64,000 nucleotides of DNA, from assembly GCA_963837025.1 (NCBI GenBank), contig CAWILT010000001.1, positions 248,001 to 312,000 of the forward strand. Direction: 5' to 3'. Below the pieces are notes generated by a model. It made no database searches, was not told where the DNA came from, and saw only the letters and a program-made list of their open reading frames with translations. Positions 18,054-27,368 of the stretch are shown piece after piece (the stretch's first letter is position 1; each line of letters starts with the position of its first letter). A program made the position numbers and the translations under genes. The DNA is from JALZUV01 sp963837025 (GTDB taxonomy: Bacteria; Pseudomonadota; Alphaproteobacteria; Rickettsiales; JALZUV01).

Positions 18054-19043
18054 ATGACCACCAGAATTGGGATTAATGGCTTAGGCCGCATTGGTCGATG
18101 TGTTTTACGCGCACTGGTTGAATCAAACCGCGATGATATTGAGTTAGTAGCAATTAATGGCCCCGCACCCATTGAAACCCATATGCACTTACTAAAATAT
18201 GATTCGGTACATGGTTCATTTCGAGGCGATATTCAATCTGATAATGAAACACTTATCATCAATGGTAAGCGCATTAAACTCACCCATGCGCGCGAGCCAG
18301 AACAAATTGGTTGGGATGTGGATTATGTGTTGGAATGCTCCGGAATCTTTAATTCAAAAGCACAGGCTAGCCGACATTTAAATGCAAATGTAAAAGGTGT
18401 GGTCATCTCCGCCCCTGCAGATCAGGTGGATGCAACCATCGTCTTTGGCGTGAATAACGAAGCTTTGAAACCTGAACATCGCATTATCTCAGTTGAATCA
18501 TGCACAACCAACTGCCTCGCCCCATTAGCAAAGGTTTTAGACGATACATTCGGAATTGAACAAGGGCTGATGACCACCATTCACGCCTATACGGGTGATC
18601 AAAATATTGTGGATTCAACGCATAAAGATTTGCGCCGCGCACGGGCGGCAGCGCTCTCCATGATTCCAACATCCACGGGCGCAGCTAAAGCAATTGGCCT
18701 CGTCATACCTCAGTTAGCAGGCAAGCTGGATGGAGTATCTGTGCGTGTTCCCACGCCCAATGTTTCGTTGGTTGATTTAACGTTTAACAGCACGAAAACT
18801 CTCACGTTTGATAGCATTAATGCTGCTCTAAAATCTGCGGAATCACCTGTTTTAGCCTATTGCGATGAACCTTTAGTTTCCATTGATTTCAATCATAATC
18901 CAGCCAGCTCTATCTTCGATGCATCAGGCACTCGCGTGATGGGCAGCCACATGGCACGCGTTGCGGCGTGGTATGATAATGAATGGGGATTTTCAAACCG
19001 CATGTTAGATGTCACTGCGCTAATGGCCCGCACCCATGCCTAA
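18054..19043 (+). CDS. gap: Glyceraldehyde-3-phosphate dehydrogenase, probably NADP-accepting
   Basis: GAPDH interconverts glyceraldehyde-3-phosphate and 1,3-bisphosphoglycerate. The Rossmann motif is INGLGRIGRCVLRAL; the catalytic Cys150 lies in ESCTTNCLAP; NEWGFSNRM closes the protein. At the coenzyme site the usual N-D-L after the second strand is N-G-P (AINGPAPIE), losing the Asp that binds the NAD ribose. The residues before HKDLRRARA are Ser-Thr rather than Leu-Pro. Both changes are in the direction known for NADP-using or dual enzymes such as Bacillus GapB and chloroplast GAPDH. GAGGAAA precedes the ATG. It overlaps pgk by eight bases. Confidence 0.96.
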   Translation: MTTRIGINGLGRIGRCVLRALVESNRDDIELVAINGPAPIETHMHLLKYDSVHGSFRGDIQSDNETLIINGKRIKLTHAREPEQIGWDVDYVLECSGIFNSKAQASRHLNANVKGVVISAPADQVDATIVFGVNNEALKPEHRIISVESCTTNCLAPLAKVLDDTFGIEQGLMTTIHAYTGDQNIVDSTHKDLRRARAAALSMIPTSTGAAKAIGLVIPQLAGKLDGVSVRVPTPNVSLVDLTFNSTKTLTFDSINAALKSAESPVLAYCDEPLVSIDFNHNPASSIFDASGTRVMGSHMARVAAWYDNEWGFSNRMLDVTALMARTHA

Positions 19044-20238
19044 CATCCGCTCGTATGAAGATGCGCAGGTGGTAGGTCAGCGCGTTATGGTGCGCATGGA
19101 CGTAAATGTGCCAATGCAAGGCCGCAAGGTGCGTGATATGACACGCATTGAGCGTCAATTACCCACATTAAAATCATTACTCAAGCGCGGGGCGAAGGTA
19201 ATCATTCTTTCGCATTTTGGCCGGCCTGAAGGTGCCTATGATCCTGCATTATCGCTCTCCATTCTACTTGATCCTATGAGTGAAGCGCTTGGCCAACCCA
19301 TTAGCTTCGGCCTCGATTGTGTAGGCCCAGCAGCAGCTAAAGCAGTTTCAGCCGTAAAGTCTGGTGAGATTGTGATGCTTGAGAATTTGCGTTTTCATGC
19401 TGAAGAAAAAGCGAATGATGCGAAGTTTTCTGCCGCACTTGCAGCAAATGGAGATATATTTGTAAATGATGCCTTTTCATGCGCGCATCGCGCACACGCT
19501 TCCATGGTGGGCATTACACACCACTTGCCAAGCTTTGCTGGCGCTTCAATGATGAGCGAGTTGCACATGCTTAGCAGTATTTTCGATAATCCTAAACGCC
19601 CCTTAGGCGCGGTAATTGGCGGTGCTAAAGTTTCTTCTAAACTTACCGTATTAGAGTTTCTTATCGATAACGTAGATTATTTGATGATTGGCGGTGCGAT
19701 GGCACACACATTTATTGCTGCGCAAGGATTGCCTATTGGCCAATCACTACACGAAGCGGATTTGATTGAAAAAGCCAAACAGATTCTAGCTAAAGCCGCG
19801 CAGTCTGGCTGCCAAATTCTGCTGCCATCGGATGGCGTGTTTACACAAGCCTTCGCTGCACACGCACCCAACCGCATTGCCGCATTTAACGATATAAAAC
19901 CTAACGAAATGGTGCTTGATATCGGCATGAACACACTTGACGCCTTGCGCGATGCGATGGCGCAATGCCGTACCCTGCTATGGAATGGCCCGCTTGGAGC
20001 GTTTGAATTAACACCGTTCGATATGGGCACCGTTGCCCTTGCCCGCCAAGCTGCAATTAACACGGCTCAAGGAAAACTACATTCAATAGCTGGCGGCGGT
20101 GATACCGTAGCCGCACTCGCACATAGCGGATTATTTGAAGGCTTTAGCTACCTATCCACCGCAGGCGGAGCATTTTTGGAATGGATGGAAGGCAAAGATT
20201 TACCTGGAGTATCCGCTCTACAAAGGTCAGCGGCTTAA
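19036..20238 (+). CDS. pgk: Phosphoglycerate kinase
   Basis: PGK reversibly transfers phosphate between 1,3-bisphosphoglycerate and ADP. The 400-residue protein has RMDVNVPMQGRKVRD, the substrate loop SHFGRPEGAYDP, ENLRFHAEE, the inter-domain GGAKVSSKLTVLEFL and the nucleotide-site GGGDTVAALAHSGL. The start lies within the last eight bases of gap, so translation is coupled. With GAPDH upstream and GlpX divergent, it forms a triose-to-hexose module. It converges on trmFO with a four-base overlap and no terminator. Confidence 0.97.
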   Translation: MPNIRSYEDAQVVGQRVMVRMDVNVPMQGRKVRDMTRIERQLPTLKSLLKRGAKVIILSHFGRPEGAYDPALSLSILLDPMSEALGQPISFGLDCVGPAAAKAVSAVKSGEIVMLENLRFHAEEKANDAKFSAALAANGDIFVNDAFSCAHRAHASMVGITHHLPSFAGASMMSELHMLSSIFDNPKRPLGAVIGGAKVSSKLTVLEFLIDNVDYLMIGGAMAHTFIAAQGLPIGQSLHEADLIEKAKQILAKAAQSGCQILLPSDGVFTQAFAAHAPNRIAAFNDIKPNEMVLDIGMNTLDALRDAMAQCRTLLWNGPLGAFELTPFDMGTVALARQAAINTAQGKLHSIAGGGDTVAALAHSGLFEGFSYLSTAGGAFLEWMEGKDLPGVSALQRSAA

Positions 20239-21563
20239 GCAGCTTGTTTTGCCCAAGGTTTGAAGGCTTCCATGGCGCGCGTGCAATAGGCTTCTTTTCG
20301 TGCTTTTTTGGGAATGCGTTCGGTTAATGGCGGCAATAAACCAAAATTTACATTCATGGGTTGAAAGCTATCAGCATTTGCGCCACCGGTTACATGCGCC
20401 ATCAAAGCGCCGATTGCGGTTTCAACTGGCGGCAATTGCACCCTCTCACCACACAATTCAGCAGCGGCAAAGAGCCCCGCCATCAAGCCTGAAGCGGCTG
20501 ATTCCACATAGCCCTCCACGCCAGTAATTTGTCCTGCAAAACGAATATGTGGCGCAGATTTCAAACGCAACTCACTGTCCAATAATGTAGGGCTGTTGAT
20601 AAAGGTATTGCGATGAATGCCGCCTAAACGAATAAACTCCGCATTCTCCAGCCCGGGAATGGTGCTGAAAACTTCCTTTTGTGCACCCCATTTGAGTTTG
20701 GTTTGAAAGCCCACCATGTTAAATAGCGTGCCAATAGCATTATCTTGGCGCAACTGCACAATGGCGTGTGACTTTACAGTTGGGTCGTGTGGGTTGGTAA
20801 GCCCTACAGGCTTCATAGGCCCCCAACGTAGTGTTTCAGCCCCACGCTCTGCCATTACTTCAATGGGTAAACACCCTTCAAAATAAGGTGTATCTTTTTC
20901 CCACTCTTTAAATTCAGTTTTTTCACCTTCGATAAGCGTGCCAATAAAACGTCCATATTCCTGTGCGTTCATCGCTAAATTAATGTAGTCTTTGCCTGTA
21001 CCTTTATCATAACGCGACTGAAACCACGCTTTGCTAAAATCAATCGATTCTTTCAACACAATGGGAGCAATTGCATCAAAAAATGCGAGATATTTTTGGC
21101 TTGTATGTGCCAAAATTGAATCGGCTAATGCATCCGATGTAAGTGGGCCAGTGGCACAGATAACCATACCTTCATCCGCTGAGGGCAGGGCAGTTAATTC
21201 GCGCCGTTCTAATGTGATATTTGGATGTGCCATAAGCTCTGCCGTCACCATGGCCGAAAATCCATCGCGATCAACGGCTAATGCACCACCAGCGGGCAGT
21301 TTGCTGGCATCACCACAGCGAATAATCAAGCTATCTGATAGCCGCATTTCTTCATGCAGCAAACCAATAGCCGAACGCGCCGCATCGTCCGAACGGAACG
21401 AGTTTGAACAAACAAGCTCAGCACAATTTTGCGTTTGATGGGCAAATGTTTGGCGCACAGGCCGCATTTCAATCAGCGTTACCTGCACGCCCCGATTAGC
21501 CGCCTGCCACGCCGCTTCCGATCCGGCTAATCCGCCGCCAATAATTGTTAGTTTGTGAGTCAT
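20235..21563 (-). CDS. trmFO: Methylenetetrahydrofolate-tRNA-(uracil-5-)-methyltransferase TrmFO
   Basis: TrmFO makes ribothymidine at tRNA position 54 using methylene-THF and FADH2. The 442-residue protein starts with the FAD motif IIGGGLAGSEAAWQAA and has IEMRPVRQTFAHQT, ELVCSNSFRSDDAA, and GQITGVEGYVESAASGL near the C-terminus, all family markers. It occurs in Gram-positives and alphaproteobacteria but not in enterics, which supports the class assignment. The gene upstream overlaps its start by four bases (ATGA), so the two are coupled. Confidence 0.97.
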   Translation of the reverse strand: MTHKLTIIGGGLAGSEAAWQAANRGVQVTLIEMRPVRQTFAHQTQNCAELVCSNSFRSDDAARSAIGLLHEEMRLSDSLIIRCGDASKLPAGGALAVDRDGFSAMVTAELMAHPNITLERRELTALPSADEGMVICATGPLTSDALADSILAHTSQKYLAFFDAIAPIVLKESIDFSKAWFQSRYDKGTGKDYINLAMNAQEYGRFIGTLIEGEKTEFKEWEKDTPYFEGCLPIEVMAERGAETLRWGPMKPVGLTNPHDPTVKSHAIVQLRQDNAIGTLFNMVGFQTKLKWGAQKEVFSTIPGLENAEFIRLGGIHRNTFINSPTLLDSELRLKSAPHIRFAGQITGVEGYVESAASGLMAGLFAAAELCGERVQLPPVETAIGALMAHVTGGANADSFQPMNVNFGLLPPLTERIPKKARKEAYCTRAMEAFKPWAKQAA

Positions 21564-22324
21564 AACGTTTTTAATAACGCCCTAACCTGATTATGCAAGG
21601 ATTGGCTACTCGCCGCAATCACATCGCCTGAGCTATTTAAGGTTAGCGGCTGGCCTTGCCAGTCGGTAATAAGCCCTCCTGAACCGGTAATAATTGGTAC
21701 TAAGGGTAAAAAATCATAAGGCTTCAATCCCGACTCAACCACCAAATGTAGCTCACCTTTAGCAATACGCCCATAAGCATAGCCATCTTGTCCAAATTGC
21801 GCTGATTTAACGCGAGTTATTAGCGTTTGGATGTTGGGCTTATCAATCTCTCGAAATAAGTCTGCGGAAGTCGTAGAGAAATGTGCATCAACTAGAGCAT
21901 CAACTGGTTCACATAGAATGCGAACCTCATTTAGCGTGGTTGTATGGCCATCGCTCATCCAATATTCACCTGTTACAGGTTGCAGCATGGCTGAAGCCAC
22001 TGGCGCACCATGTTCAGTTAACGCAATGAGGGTCGTAAATGTTGGTCTACCTGCAACAAGCGCGCGCGTGCCATCAATGGGGTCGATTATCCATTGACGG
22101 TTTGCGGTTGGGTTATGCACCGCCATTTCCTCGCCAATAATACCATCTTGTGGAAAGTCCTGCATAATTTGCTGGCGTAAAAATAATTCGATTGAAGTGT
22201 CAACATGCGTTACTGGCGTTCCATCTGCTTTTAAATCAACGTGTTGCAGCTGCGCAATAAGGCTAAGCGCATAAGGCCTCAAACGTTGCATCCATTGTTC
22301 AATATGGGATAATTCTAGCATCAT
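21560..22324 (-). CDS. Inositol-phosphatase-family enzyme, probable histidinol-phosphatase
   Basis: A 254-residue Mg-dependent phosphatase. Motifs are the metal-binding IIGEEMA, WIIDPIDGTRALVAGRP and, in place of the usual WDxxA, LKPYDFLPLVPII with the conserved Asp. The D-P-I-D-G-T-R-A-L variant is that of the HisN-type histidinol-phosphate phosphatases of alphaproteobacteria and actinobacteria; inositol monophosphatase, CysQ-like or other activity cannot be excluded. No his gene is adjacent. It lies directly upstream of trmFO on the same strand, with overlapping stop and start. Confidence 0.85.
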   Translation of the reverse strand: MMLELSHIEQWMQRLRPYALSLIAQLQHVDLKADGTPVTHVDTSIELFLRQQIMQDFPQDGIIGEEMAVHNPTANRQWIIDPIDGTRALVAGRPTFTTLIALTEHGAPVASAMLQPVTGEYWMSDGHTTTLNEVRILCEPVDALVDAHFSTTSADLFREIDKPNIQTLITRVKSAQFGQDGYAYGRIAKGELHLVVESGLKPYDFLPLVPIITGSGGLITDWQGQPLTLNSSGDVIAASSQSLHNQVRALLKTL

Positions 22325-22352
22325 AAGGCTTTTTTAGACTATTCTTAGCATT

Positions 22353-22973
22353 ATGACAAAAGAACAAATGCGTCAGGCTGCACAAGTCCTAGCCGCCACC
22401 TTAAAGCCAGATACTTTAGGCAATACCCGTAATTGGCCAAAACCACCTTATAGTGAGGTGTTTAAATGTGGCGTGCTACCTTACCGTAAAATTCACGGTG
22501 AAATTCAATATTATTTATACAAACCAATAGCTAGCCACCCTGATTTAAATGCTCCAAAATTTCAAATTGCTAAAGGTACTCGCGAAATTAAAGATGCTGA
22601 ATCTAACCAGTGGTCAGACTATAAACAGTTAAGCCAAATTAAATCTAATAGCGAACTTGAGCCTGTATTGGTTACTGCATTGCGCGAGGGTATTGAAGAG
22701 ATTGGTTTGCCTCTAGGCTCAATTATACGCGCCAGCGATTGGGGGCCAGTCGATTTTACATCCGCTAGCAAAGGAACCGTCAAATCCATGTGGTTGTTCC
22801 CATTAGAAATGTCGGCTGATTGTGTGTTTGGCCAACCCGATGTGCAACATGCAAGCACCCACGCACGCGAATGGTTGAGCTTATCAAAAAGCGCAGATTA
22901 TCGACAAATCCGCTCCGATCATTTGGAAGTTATTCAAAAAATTGATAAAAAACTTCAAACTGTAAAAAGTTAG
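22353..22973 (+). CDS. Nudix hydrolase
   Basis: A 206-residue Nudix protein. The metal-binding Nudix box is visible as ALREGIEEIGLPLG (R-E-x-x-E-E-x-G core), preceded by the glycine-bearing strand with QIAKGTREI. An N-terminal extension of about 45 residues and a C-terminal helix are family-variable. Substrate cannot be inferred. It is followed after ten bases by the YyaL-type gene, and the pair is likely one transcript. Confidence 0.88.
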   Translation: MTKEQMRQAAQVLAATLKPDTLGNTRNWPKPPYSEVFKCGVLPYRKIHGEIQYYLYKPIASHPDLNAPKFQIAKGTREIKDAESNQWSDYKQLSQIKSNSELEPVLVTALREGIEEIGLPLGSIIRASDWGPVDFTSASKGTVKSMWLFPLEMSADCVFGQPDVQHASTHAREWLSLSKSADYRQIRSDHLEVIQKIDKKLQTVKS

Positions 22974-22983
22974 GTTGAATACA

Positions 22984-24735
22984 ATGATTCAATGGCACGA
23001 ATGGAATGAAGAAACACTTGCTGAAGCAAAATCCGCCAACAAACCAATCTTTCTAAAAGTCAGCTATTTTGCCTGTTATTGGTGCCATGTGATGGAAGAA
23101 AAAACCTATTCGGATTCGCAACTTGCTAAAATCCTTAGTGAAAAGTTCATTGCCATAAGCGTCGATAAAGATGAGCGCCCCGATATTGATGAAGTTTATT
23201 TGCACGCCAGACAGCTCATTACTAAACAATCGGGATGGCCAAATCATGTATTTTTAACCCCCGATGGCCATCCTTTTTTAGCTTGCGGGGTTATGTTAAA
23301 AGAGCAGGGGCGTGACCTTGTTAGTTTATGTCATGATGTGGCTAATCGCTGGCAACAGGCGCAAGTGCCATTGCGGCAAGCAGCCGCACAGATTACGGAA
23401 ATTATTCATGAGGAGTTTTCATCAGAATATTCTACGAGCGATGGCACACCTGATAAGCAAGTCGTGCCAAAATTTCGGGCATATCTGGATTCTATCTACG
23501 ACGAACCAAATGGCGGCTTTTATGGCGAGCCAAAATTCCCGCATGAGAATTATATTCTATTTCTGCTTGCCGATTATCGTCATCGCCAAAATGCAGAATC
23601 ATTGCAAATGGCGCGCAATAGTTTAAAGAAAATGGCAGCAGGCGCCATGAATGATGCCATAGGTGGTGGCTTTCATCGTTACTGCACCGATAAAGAATGG
23701 CGCGCCCCGCATTTTGAAAAAATGGTTTATAGCCAAGCGCTTCTCGCCCGCTGTTATACCGAACTTTATGATGCCGATCATAAAGAGTATTTTCGTGATA
23801 TTGCGCAGCAAACACTTGATTTTGTGCTACGTGAATTAACAGCACCAACCGGAGCATTTTATGCTGCTCTTGATGCTGAATCGAATGGAATTGAAGGCGC
23901 ACTCTATGTTTGGCAGGAAAAAGAACTCTTTGAACTGTTAGATTCTCATGAACGTGATTTGCTAAGCAAATGCTATGGCTTAGCTGATTTGCCGGAACAT
24001 GTAGGGCATCCACCTGTGCAAGGTAAAGCACTCTATGCGAGGCAACATTTATTAGCGCTAGCGCATGAAAAAAATCGCAGCTATGAAAATTTGCGTAACA
24101 GCCTACTGCCCATTTTTACCAAGCTTAAATATTATCGCGATAAACGCGAATTCCCACAAGTTGACACCAAAGTTATCGCCAGTTGGAACGGCTTGATGAT
24201 TGATAGTTTGGTGCGTGCCAGCATAACATTCAACCGACCAGACTATCTTGCCGCTGCTGAAAAAGCTGCCCTATATCTCCACGCTACACTAATCGAAGAT
24301 GCATTATTGATGCGTTTAAAACATTCAACTATTCACGGTTTTTTAGAAGATTACGCTTATTTCGAATCAGCTTTATTGAGTTTATTTGAAGCAACCAAAC
24401 AAAAGCATTGGTTTGATAAAGCGGTCAATCTGCACCAAACTACCGACAAGCTCTTTTGGGATAATGATAAGGGCGGGTACTTTATAAGCGATGGGCTGGC
24501 TCCTTTATTTGTAAGGGTTCATAAAGCCTATGATAACGGTTTGCCCTCAGCGAATGGGGTAATGTTGCAAAATATTCTTCGCTTGTGGGAAATGAGTGAA
24601 GATGAAAAATGGCTGGGGCGTGCGCGTGTTATCATGGCGGTTTACGAAAAAGCGATGAAGGATTTACCGGCTGATTTTAGCTCTATGATTCAAGCAATGC
24701 TTTATTTATTCAAGCGCGTGCCTGAAATAAAATAG
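22984..24735 (+). CDS. YyaL/SSP411-family thioredoxin-fold and glycosidase-like protein
   Basis: This belongs to the DUF255 (thioredoxin-like) plus six-hairpin glycosidase-like family; the role is not established. Residues 1-120 are the thioredoxin-like domain with CYWCHVMEEKTYSD, and the remainder has the (alpha/alpha)6-type core with GGFHRYCTDKEWRAPHFEKM and SWNGLMIDSLVRAS. Relatives start with a conserved NRL..SPYL.QH..NPVDW segment; here that segment is absent and the gene opens at MIQWHEWNEET, so the 583-residue protein is short at the N-terminus. The ATG at 22984 has AGG nine bases before it; the TTG at 22975 is less likely. The upstream gene leaves no room for the missing segment. Confidence 0.88.
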   Translation: MIQWHEWNEETLAEAKSANKPIFLKVSYFACYWCHVMEEKTYSDSQLAKILSEKFIAISVDKDERPDIDEVYLHARQLITKQSGWPNHVFLTPDGHPFLACGVMLKEQGRDLVSLCHDVANRWQQAQVPLRQAAAQITEIIHEEFSSEYSTSDGTPDKQVVPKFRAYLDSIYDEPNGGFYGEPKFPHENYILFLLADYRHRQNAESLQMARNSLKKMAAGAMNDAIGGGFHRYCTDKEWRAPHFEKMVYSQALLARCYTELYDADHKEYFRDIAQQTLDFVLRELTAPTGAFYAALDAESNGIEGALYVWQEKELFELLDSHERDLLSKCYGLADLPEHVGHPPVQGKALYARQHLLALAHEKNRSYENLRNSLLPIFTKLKYYRDKREFPQVDTKVIASWNGLMIDSLVRASITFNRPDYLAAAEKAALYLHATLIEDALLMRLKHSTIHGFLEDYAYFESALLSLFEATKQKHWFDKAVNLHQTTDKLFWDNDKGGYFISDGLAPLFVRVHKAYDNGLPSANGVMLQNILRLWEMSEDEKWLGRARVIMAVYEKAMKDLPADFSSMIQAMLYLFKRVPEIK

Positions 24736-24830
24736 CTATGTTCAAATCGCATGGCAAAAGTGCAAATTTTTCAATAACAATTTGTTGCTGGCGATAAATT
24801 CTAAACTCACAACCCAACCAAGAGGATGTG

Positions 24831-24989
24831 ATGAAAAAGAAACTGATAACTGCCACTTTAGCCTTATTAACTTTATCAGCATGCGCACAAGCAAAAACCT
24901 CAAGCGATATTGCCTCACTTTATACCGGATACGAATCTGGCTCTTGGTATCAAGTGAGTAGCACTTGTTCGGCTAAACTTTGTAATTGA
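24831..24989 (+). CDS. 52-residue lipoprotein
   Basis: A short gene with a strong ribosome site (AGAGG, seven bases from the ATG). The product begins MKKKLITATLALLTLSAC, a lipoprotein signal with lipobox L-S-A-C and Cys18 as the acylated residue. The mature part is only about 35 residues, polar with several Tyr/Ser, and ends TCSAKLCN with two Cys that could form a disulfide. No family is recognised. It ends three bases before the convergent dehydrogenase gene. Confidence 0.7.
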   Translation: MKKKLITATLALLTLSACAQAKTSSDIASLYTGYESGSWYQVSSTCSAKLCN

Positions 24990-24992
24990 AGT

Positions 24993-26183
24993 TTATTGAA
25001 ACGCCTGTAGGCCTGTAATTGCCCGCCCTAAAATTAATGCATGAATATCATGCGTGCCTTCATAAGTATTCACGCTCTCTAAATTCACCACATGACGCAT
25101 CACATGATATTCGTCAGAAATACCATTTCCGCCATGCATATCGCGCGCAACACGTGCAATATCTAACGCTTTGCCCGCATTATTACGCTTGATGATTGAA
25201 ATTGTTTCGGGAATTAATATTCCCTCATCCAACATACGCCCCACACGTAAACATGCTTGCAAACCTAAGGCAATTTCAGTTAGCATATCGGCCATCTTCT
25301 TTTGGGGTAGCTGGTTGGCGGCTAAAGGTCGGCCAAATTGTTCACGTTCTAATGTATAGGTTCGTGCGGCTTGCAAACAAAATTCCGCTGCACCCATCGT
25401 GCCCCAACCAATTCCATAACGCGCTTTATTCAAGCAGCTAAACGGTCCTTTTAAGCCGGTTACATTTAAGCGATTTTCTACCGGAACGTGCACATTATCC
25501 ATTACAATTTCACCCGTAATAGATGCGCACAGTGATAATTTACCTTTCAACTCAGGCGCAGTAAGCCCCTTCATCGATTTTTCAAGCACAAATCCGCTAA
25601 TTGTACCATCTGCCACGTCGCTATCACCATATACTTTGCCCCAAACAACAAACACATCTGCAATAGGCGAGTTAGTAATCCAAATTTTATTGCCCGTTAG
25701 CGTGTAATGATCGCCTTTGCGTGTAGCGCGAGTTTTCATACTCCCAGGGTCTGATCCGTGGTCAGGCTCAGTTAAACCAAAGCAGCCAATCAACTCGCCT
25801 GTTGCAAGCTTGGGTAAATACTTATCCTTTAAAGCATCAGAGCCAAATTCATCAATCGGGTGCATTACTAAACTAGATTGCACCGAAAGGGCGGAGCGAT
25901 ATCCGCTATCTACCCATTCAATTTCACGCGCAATGAGTCCATAGGCCACATGGCTAGCGCCAGCGCATCCATATCCGTTAATTGTGGAGCCTAGTAAGCC
26001 ATGTTCGCCCATTTCGCGCATAATAGCGGGGTCGAAGTAATGATTGCGGTTAGCTTCAATGATGTCTGGAAATAATTTGTTGCGAAAGTAGTTGCGCGCC
26101 GTATCGCGAATCATACGCTCTTCATCGGTTAGTTGATCTTCTAATAAAAAAGGATCTTCCCAATTAACTGCCTGAATTTTCAT
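24993..26183 (-). CDS. gcdH: Acyl-CoA dehydrogenase, glutaryl-CoA dehydrogenase type
   Basis: The 396-residue flavoprotein has the acyl-CoA dehydrogenase layout. Motifs are CFGLTEPDHGSDPGSMKTRA, GNKIWITNSPIADVFVVW, ARYGIGWGTMGAAEFCLQAA, REQFGRPLAANQL, and ESVNTYEGTHDIHALILGRA with the catalytic Glu. The TYEGTHDIH form and the EWVDSGYRSALSVQSSLVM segment are characteristic of glutaryl-CoA dehydrogenase, which oxidatively decarboxylates glutaryl-CoA to crotonyl-CoA in lysine and tryptophan breakdown. No other gene of that pathway is adjacent. A small unknown gene lies eight bases upstream. Confidence 0.93.
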   Translation of the reverse strand: MKIQAVNWEDPFLLEDQLTDEERMIRDTARNYFRNKLFPDIIEANRNHYFDPAIMREMGEHGLLGSTINGYGCAGASHVAYGLIAREIEWVDSGYRSALSVQSSLVMHPIDEFGSDALKDKYLPKLATGELIGCFGLTEPDHGSDPGSMKTRATRKGDHYTLTGNKIWITNSPIADVFVVWGKVYGDSDVADGTISGFVLEKSMKGLTAPELKGKLSLCASITGEIVMDNVHVPVENRLNVTGLKGPFSCLNKARYGIGWGTMGAAEFCLQAARTYTLEREQFGRPLAANQLPQKKMADMLTEIALGLQACLRVGRMLDEGILIPETISIIKRNNAGKALDIARVARDMHGGNGISDEYHVMRHVVNLESVNTYEGTHDIHALILGRAITGLQAFQ

Positions 26184-26191
26184 AATGTGCC

Positions 26192-26458
26192 TTATACAAT
26201 CAAATTAAGAATAGATCCGCGATCTAGGATTCTGCCTGCGGTTTGCGCATCTTGCGCGCGGCTGATGAGGCGGTCAAGCGCATCATCTGTAGGCACAATA
26301 TTGAGTGGAGCCTTAGCATTATTAACACGTTGCGCATTGCTATTGGTATTTTGTGATTGGTTAAGCCGCTCTTGTTGCTGCCGATTATCCGGACGCTGTT
26401 GTTGCGTATCCGTCGGGCGGCTAATAGGAATGGGTAAGAAATTTGGAATATCAACCAT
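26192..26458 (-). CDS. Small Gln/Asn-rich hypothetical protein
   Basis: An 88-residue reading frame, Pro/Gln/Asn-rich in the first half (PTDTQQQRPDNRQQQ) and helical in the second (DDALDRLISRAQDAQTAGRI), ending RGSILNLIV. No signal peptide or domain is seen and the ribosome site is weak. Two other frames are open across the same stretch; this one is preferred because it lies eight bases before gcdH on the same strand and has protein-like composition. Function unknown. Confidence 0.45.
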   Translation of the reverse strand: MVDIPNFLPIPISRPTDTQQQRPDNRQQQERLNQSQNTNSNAQRVNNAKAPLNIVPTDDALDRLISRAQDAQTAGRILDRGSILNLIV

Positions 26459-26510
26459 GCTCTATATATAAGGCTAACCCAACGCTATAACAATGGGTTT
26501 TGACGAAAAA

Positions 26511-27368
26511 TTATGTATCTAACCAGTTTTTTACACTGATAACCTGTTCATTATTCATAAAAGCAGGCGCATGAGCACAATTCTTAAACTCAATTAAACG
26601 AGCATTCGGTTTATTCTTCACCATTATCTGCGCCATTTCACGTGGTAAATAGGATGAAAATTCACCGCGTATCAATAAAACGGGGCAGCTTATGGCTTCC
26701 CAATAAGGGCTTAAGCTAAAATCTTCTTTCATCGTTAATTCACCGGCTTTATCACTTAATGGCGCTAATATTTGGGGGTCATAGAGCAAATCATACCCAC
26801 CATTAACATTTGTCTTAAAGCTGTGATTAAAAAAATGTGCCCACTGCCATTCTTCAGTTAATCCAAAACCGGCGTAACATTTGCGCAAATACTGCATGGC
26901 CGCTTCTTTATTGGGATGATGCATATGATGGCCAACATAGTCTTTCAACCCCTGCATCATTTCGACACTTATCGTTATTCCAATATCATTAATCACTATT
27001 TTGCGAAAGAACTGCGGCACGGATGCGCCCAGCAAATTACCCAAAATACCGCCCATGGATGTGCCAATCCAATCCATTTGCTTTAAACCAAAATGGTCAA
27101 ATAAATACAGAATATCAGCAATATAGGTTTCATATTGGTACGATTGTTTATCATCTAGCCAATCGCTATATCCGCGCCCCGCCATATCGGGTGCATATAC
27201 ATCACGATCATGGCATAAGGTTGATGCTATAACATCAAAATCGCGCCCATTGCGGGTTAATCCATGCACACAAAATACAGGTGGTTTACTCGGCTTTGCT
27301 GATTTCCAAACGGCACAAGATAGGTTACGCCCTGAAATAGTGATGGAATGTATCTCGGGCAGAATCAC
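26511..27368 (-). CDS. Alpha/beta-hydrolase fold protein
   Basis: A 285-residue alpha/beta hydrolase. The oxyanion motif is FCVHGLTRNGRDFD, the nucleophile elbow is WIGTSMGGILGN (G-T-S-M-G), the acid is likely in LIRGEFSSYLP, and the His is in KNCAHAPAFMN. APDMAGRGYSDW matches the strand-helix typical of haloalkane dehalogenase/esterase relatives. The start is a GTG directly after the dadA stop, so it is probably co-transcribed with dadA; the substrate is unknown. Confidence 0.88.
   Translation of the reverse strand: MILPEIHSITISGRNLSCAVWKSAKPSKPPVFCVHGLTRNGRDFDVIASTLCHDRDVYAPDMAGRGYSDWLDDKQSYQYETYIADILYLFDHFGLKQMDWIGTSMGGILGNLLGASVPQFFRKIVINDIGITISVEMMQGLKDYVGHHMHHPNKEAAMQYLRKCYAGFGLTEEWQWAHFFNHSFKTNVNGGYDLLYDPQILAPLSDKAGELTMKEDFSLSPYWEAISCPVLLIRGEFSSYLPREMAQIMVKNKPNARLIEFKNCAHAPAFMNNEQVISVKNWLDT

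Noticed and set aside
26187..26471. 94-codon plus-strand frame opposite the small gene upstream of gcdH
   Set aside because: Cys/Ser/Arg-rich composition typical of an antisense shadow frame; the minus-strand frame fits its neighbour better.
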